Made by a program: the position numbers and the translations under genes. From NCBI GenBank assembly GCA_020054355.1, contig JAGVLI010001058.1:1-8016 (forward strand): a DNA stretch of 8,016 bases, given 5' to 3'. Source of the DNA: Planctomycetales bacterium. Its GTDB lineage: Bacteria; Planctomycetota; Planctomycetia; Gemmatales; Gemmataceae. Numbering within the stretch: the first letter of the stretch is position 1; every line of letters begins with the position of its first letter. Below are positions 5,264 to 8,016 of the stretch, piece after piece. The notes beneath the pieces were generated by a model that ran no database searches, was not told the origin of the DNA, and worked only from the letters and a program-made list of their open reading frames with translations.

Positions 5264-7639
5264 TCAATCGAACAACCCCTTCGGCTCGCCGTTCTTCTCG
5301 GCCTTGCTGGGTTTCGCTTCTCCCTTGCCTTCGATTTCGTCCCAGTTGACCAGCTCGATGGCCGGCGGCACGATCCGCACGAAGCTGGTGCGCTTGACGG
5401 CTTCGATGCCCTTGCCGCCGCGCGCGGTCAGTTCCCGGCTGCCGTAGAACTCCATCTGCTTGCCGCCGCTGGTCTCGACGCTCAGGGCGTCGTTCTGATT
5501 GCGGATCGCCGCGCCGCCCAGGCAGGTGTCGCCCTCGTCCAGCTTGATGCCGAGCACGCCCTTGCCGACCCCGGACAGGATATTGATTTCCTCCAGCGGG
5601 AAGTGAATCACATGGCCGTCGGCCGATGCCAGGAACAAGCTCTTGTGGTCGCGCGGCACCAGCGCCAGCACCACCTTGTCGCCCTCGTTCAGGCGGACGT
5701 ACTGCCGGCCCACCTTGGTCGAAGCCTTGCGGAAGGGCGCGAGCGGGATACGCAGCGTCTGCCCCTGCGCCGTGGCCACCAGCAAGTACGGCGGCGATGG
5801 CTCGCCGTTCTTCGCTTCCTGCTCGGGCGGCGTGAAGCGCTCGTCGGTGGTGACGGTCGCAATGATCTTCACCTGGTCGGCCAGGCGGAAGAACTTGGCG
5901 ATCGGCTCGCCGTAACCCGAACTGGCCGGCACCTCGTTGATGCGCAACGTGTAGGCGGTGCCGTCGTCGGCCAAGAAGATGACGTGGTCGTGCGTGTTGC
6001 CGGGCACCACGGCCATCACCTCGTCGCCTTCGCGCACGCGCGTGCCTTCGACCGACGCCAGCCGGCCGACCCGCTTGATCCAGCCGTCGCGGGTCAGCAC
6101 GACGTTGGTGTTCTCGCGGACGATGTAGGCTTCCTCGTCGAATTCCGGGGCGTCCTCGCCGGAAGCCATGCGGGTGCGCCGGCGGTCGGCGAACTTCTCG
6201 GCCAGCTCGCCGAGTTCTTCCTTGATGACGCCCCACAGCTTCTTTTCCGAGCGCAGGATGACCTCGATCTTCTCGGCGGCGGCCTTCTTGTCCTTCAGCT
6301 CGTCGATGATCTTCTTGATTTCCAGCTGGGCGATCTTGTAGAGCTGCACTTCGAGGATGGCTTCCGCCTGGATTTCGTCGAGCTTGAAAGTCTTGATGAG
6401 CTTGGCGGCGGCGTCGGGCTTACCGTCGCTCTCGCGGATCAGCTTGATCGCCTTGTCCAGGGCGTCGAAGATGATGCGGAAGCCTTCCAGGATGTGGATG
6501 CGCTTCCGCAGTTGCTCCAGCTCGAACTCGAAGCGCTTCCGCACCGTGGCCAGCCGGAAATCGAGGAAGTAGCGCAGCATGGCCTTGAGGCCCAGGCGCT
6601 CCGGTCCCGGCGACTTGCCATCGGCGCGGGGCACCAGGCAGGTCAGGTTGTAGGAGAAAGTCTCCTGCAGCTGCGTGTGCTTGTAGAGGTAAGCCATCAC
6701 CACGTTCGGATCGGACCCCGACTTCATTTCCAGCGCGATCCGCATGCCTTCCTTGGCGTTCGATTCGTTGGTGAGGTTCAGCAGCTGGGGCAGCTTGCGG
6801 CTGGAAATGATTTCGCCGATGACCTCTTCCAGGTTGCCCTTGTTGACGCCGTAAGGAATCGAGGTGACGACAATCTGTTCCTTGCGGCCAACCTCCTCGA
6901 CCTTCCACTCGCCCTGGACCTTGATGCTGCCGGTGCCTTCCTCGTAAATCTTGCGCACGGTGGCGCGGTCGCTGATGACCTTGCCGCCCAGCGGGAAGTC
7001 CGGTCCCTTGATCCTGTCGAGCAGCTGGGCGGTCGTGGCTTCCGGGTTGTCGATCAGGTGGACGCACGCCTTGATGACTTCACCGAGATTGTGCGGCGGA
7101 ATGTTGGTGGCCATGCCGACGGCGATGCCGGAGCTGCCGTTGACCAGCAGGTGGGGCAGCTGGGCGGGCAGGACGACCGGCTCTTCGCGCGAGCCGTCGT
7201 AGGTCGGGCGCATGGCCACGGTCTGCTGCCGTAGCTCGGACATCAGGAACGCCGCCAGGCCGGTCAGCTTGGCTTCGGTGTAGCGCATGTCCGCAGGGTT
7301 GTCGCCGTCCACCGAGCCGAAGTTGCCCTGGCCGAAGACCAGCGGTTCGCGCATCACGAACGACTGCGACAGCCGGACCAGCGCCTCGTAGATGGCGGAG
7401 TCGCCGTGCGGATGGTAGTTGCCCATCACGTCGCCGACGATCTTGGCGCACTTGCGCGGCTTGCTGTCCGCGTAGAGGTGCAGGTCGTGGTACATCGTGT
7501 AGAGGATGCGCCGCTGCACCGGCTTCAGGCCGTCGCGCACGTCCGGCAAGGCGCGCGATTGGATGACCGAAAGGGCGTAGATCAAGTAACGGTCGCGCGT
7601 TTCCGTCGTAATGGAAACGGGCAGAATGTTCTCCGCCAT
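5264..7639 (-). CDS. parC: Type IIA DNA topoisomerase subunit A, ParC-like (strand-cleaving subunit)
   Basis: This 791-aa protein cuts and religates DNA through a covalent tyrosine link; it pairs with the ParE-like subunit at 313-2235. Visible are the opening [21 protein letters not shown] (18-38), the quinolone-region segment [18 protein letters not shown] (75-92) with wild-type-like S81 and E85, and the catalytic tyrosine Y120 in MRYTEAKL. The coiled-coil region is about 362-485 and a beta-pinwheel C-terminal domain follows from about 505. At the canonical GyrA-box position (after GWIKRV, 519-524) the Q-R-R-G-G-K-G heptapeptide is absent, replaced by [13 protein letters not shown]. An ARGGKG sequence does occur later (739-744). 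Absence of the canonical box favours a ParC/topoisomerase IV role (decatenation, relaxation). It is first in the cluster, with a weak GGAG 11 nt upstream of the ATG and 2-11 nt to the next gene. Confidence 0.92.
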   Translation of the reverse strand: MAENILPVSITTETRDRYLIYALSVIQSRALPDVRDGLKPVQRRILYTMYHDLHLYADSKPRKCAKIVGDVMGNYHPHGDSAIYEALVRLSQSFVMREPLVFGQGNFGSVDGDNPADMRYTEAKLTGLAAFLMSELRQQTVAMRPTYDGSREEPVVLPAQLPHLLVNGSSGIAVGMATNIPPHNLGEVIKACVHLIDNPEATTAQLLDRIKGPDFPLGGKVISDRATVRKIYEEGTGSIKVQGEWKVEEVGRKEQIVVTSIPYGVNKGNLEEVIGEIISSRKLPQLLNLTNESNAKEGMRIALEMKSGSDPNVVMAYLYKHTQLQETFSYNLTCLVPRADGKSPGPERLGLKAMLRYFLDFRLATVRKRFEFELEQLRKRIHILEGFRIIFDALDKAIKLIRESDGKPDAAAKLIKTFKLDEIQAEAILEVQLYKIAQLEIKKIIDELKDKKAAAEKIEVILRSEKKLWGVIKEELGELAEKFADRRRTRMASGEDAPEFDEEAYIVRENTNVVLTRDGWIKRVGRLASVEGTRVREGDEVMAVVPGNTHDHVIFLADDGTAYTLRINEVPASSGYGEPIAKFFRLADQVKIIATVTTDERFTPPEQEAKNGEPSPPYLLVATAQGQTLRIPLAPFRKASTKVGRQYVRLNEGDKVVLALVPRDHKSLFLASADGHVIHFPLEEINILSGVGKGVLGIKLDEGDTCLGGAAIRNQNDALSVETSGGKQMEFYGSRELTARGGKGIEAVKRTSFVRIVPPAIELVNWDEIEGKGEAKPSKAEKNGEPKGLFD

Positions 7640-7686
7640 GCAGGTGCGGTCTCCGGCTGATTGCGATAGTCGTCAAACTTCCTCAA

Positions 7687-7701
7687 GAATTGTACCAATT
7701 C
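7687..7701. promoter_or_regulatory. Perfect dyad overlapping a possible -10 upstream of parC
   Basis: GAATTG-TAC-CAATTC is a perfect 6-bp inverted repeat with a 3-bp centre, 47 nt upstream of the parC ATG. On the minus strand it contains TACAAT (7689-7694), a possible -10 element, but no convincing -35 lies 16-18 bp upstream. The placement would suit an operator or a supercoiling-sensitive promoter for the topoisomerase cluster; both are inference. Confidence 0.35.
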
Positions 7702-7751
7702 GCGCGGAATCGTACCCAGGTCAGTTGGGCTGGCGGAACGTGGAACAGCTT

Positions 7752-7808
7752 CGTGGGATAGGATTCCGATCCTGTTGGCGTTTGACAGGATCGGAATCCT
7801 ATCCCACG
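7752..7808. repeat. Perfect nested inverted repeat upstream of parC (REP/BIME-like or 3'-end hairpin)
   Basis: Arms 7752-7775 and 7785-7808 are 24 nt and perfectly complementary, with a 9-nt loop (TGGCGTTTG). Each arm contains its own small palindrome: AGGAT-TCCG-ATCCT (7760-7773) and AGGAT-CGGA-ATCCT (7787-7800). It starts 20 nt beyond the stop codon of the upstream membrane-protein gene, and no U-tract follows on the minus-strand transcript. Its architecture matches the element at 226-280 though the sequences differ. I recall similar GTGGGATAGG-type palindromes as repeats in planctomycete genomes, but cannot verify this here. A role as 3'-end structure or mobile REP-like repeat fits better than an intrinsic terminator. 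Confidence 0.85.
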
Positions 7809-7828
7809 TCTACTGCCGCACCGCCGCG

Positions 7829-8016
7829 TTAGGAAGACCCCAGGGATTTTCGCAACAAGGCCGGCAGACGAATCGCGGGCAGCGGAGGCAGCGGCAAGCG
7901 ATGCCAGTTGGGCAGCAGCAGGCAGACACCGCCGTAGACCAGGCTGAAGGTGAGGCCATAGGCGATCAGTTCCGGCCAGGTGGCCGGCCGGTGCCAGGCG
8001 CTGGCGGCTGCCAGGC
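7829..8016 (-). CDS. C-terminal end of a membrane protein (truncated by the window edge)
   Basis: The last 61 codons of a minus-strand gene are present, ending at a TAA (7829-7831). The translation has a hydrophobic segment, LIAYGLTFSLVYGGVCLLLP, flanked by an arginine/tryptophan-containing stretch upstream and a short proline-rich, basic tail (NWHRLPLPPLPAIRP, ending LLRKSLGSS). This looks like a final transmembrane helix with a cytoplasmic tail, as in polytopic transporters or polysaccharide flippases, but the fragment is too short to assign a family. A clean open frame to the window edge and GC-rich codon use like its neighbours support it being real. It ends 20 nt before the large palindrome and about 190 nt before parC, so it probably belongs to a separate unit. 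Confidence 0.6.
   Translation of the reverse strand, partial: LAAASAWHRPATWPELIAYGLTFSLVYGGVCLLLPNWHRLPLPPLPAIRLPALLRKSLGSS

Noticed and set aside
5043..6236. A 397-aa minus-strand open frame covering the parC 3' half and the first PepSY-like gene
   Set aside because: The upstream part is an arginine/glycine-rich out-of-frame reading of parC, a usual artefact in GC-rich DNA. Only the last 69 codons, starting at an ATG with a ribosome binding site, look like a real gene.
5603..7234. A 543-aa plus-strand open frame antisense to parC
   Set aside because: Its composition (many L, V, D, H, Q, R) is that expected from the antisense frame of a GC-rich gene, it has no recognisable domain, and parC on the other strand is unambiguous.
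7380..7420. A fluoroquinolone-resistance change in the parC quinolone region
   Set aside because: The segment reads [11 protein letters not shown], with serine and glutamate at the key positions as in susceptible ParC proteins.

Overview
The window is GC-rich bacterial DNA in which every supportable gene lies on the minus strand. The gene content points to Planctomycetota, perhaps a Gemmata-like lineage: a Uma2-family protein of the type common there, a JAB/JAMM protein ending in an RRGGLAGGPG-like tail, and REP-like palindromes. This assignment is an inference from remembered family distributions, not a search result.

The backbone is a type IIA topoisomerase pair. The A subunit (5264..7639, ParC-like) comes first in transcription order and the B subunit (313..2235, ParE-like) last. 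Seven small same-strand genes sit between them with short gaps. In transcription order they are: a 69-aa PepSY-like protein (5043..5252); a JAB/JAMM metallopeptidase-like protein (4548..4985); a second, 78% identical PepSY-like protein (4273..4524); a small antitoxin-like protein (3994..4227) overlapping by 4 nt a PemK/MazF-like toxin (3656..3997); a conserved protein of unknown function (2851..3564); and a Uma2-family nuclease-like protein (2262..2825). Spacing from parC to parE is mostly -4 to 57 nt, with one 91-nt gap, so a single long transcript is plausible but internal promoters cannot be excluded.

The block is bracketed by two large, nearly perfect inverted repeats with the same nested architecture (7752..7808 upstream of parC, 226..280 downstream of parE). 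Neither is followed by a U-tract. Beyond them are a truncated membrane protein (7829..8016, C-terminal end only) and the start of a secreted protein (1..110, signal peptide only).

The most interesting content is the accessory island inside the topoisomerase gene pair. It contains a JAMM protein sandwiched between duplicated PepSY-like genes, which looks like a peptidase/inhibitor or effector/immunity module, next to a toxin-antitoxin pair. No CRISPR array, tRNA, rRNA, transposase or integrase was seen.
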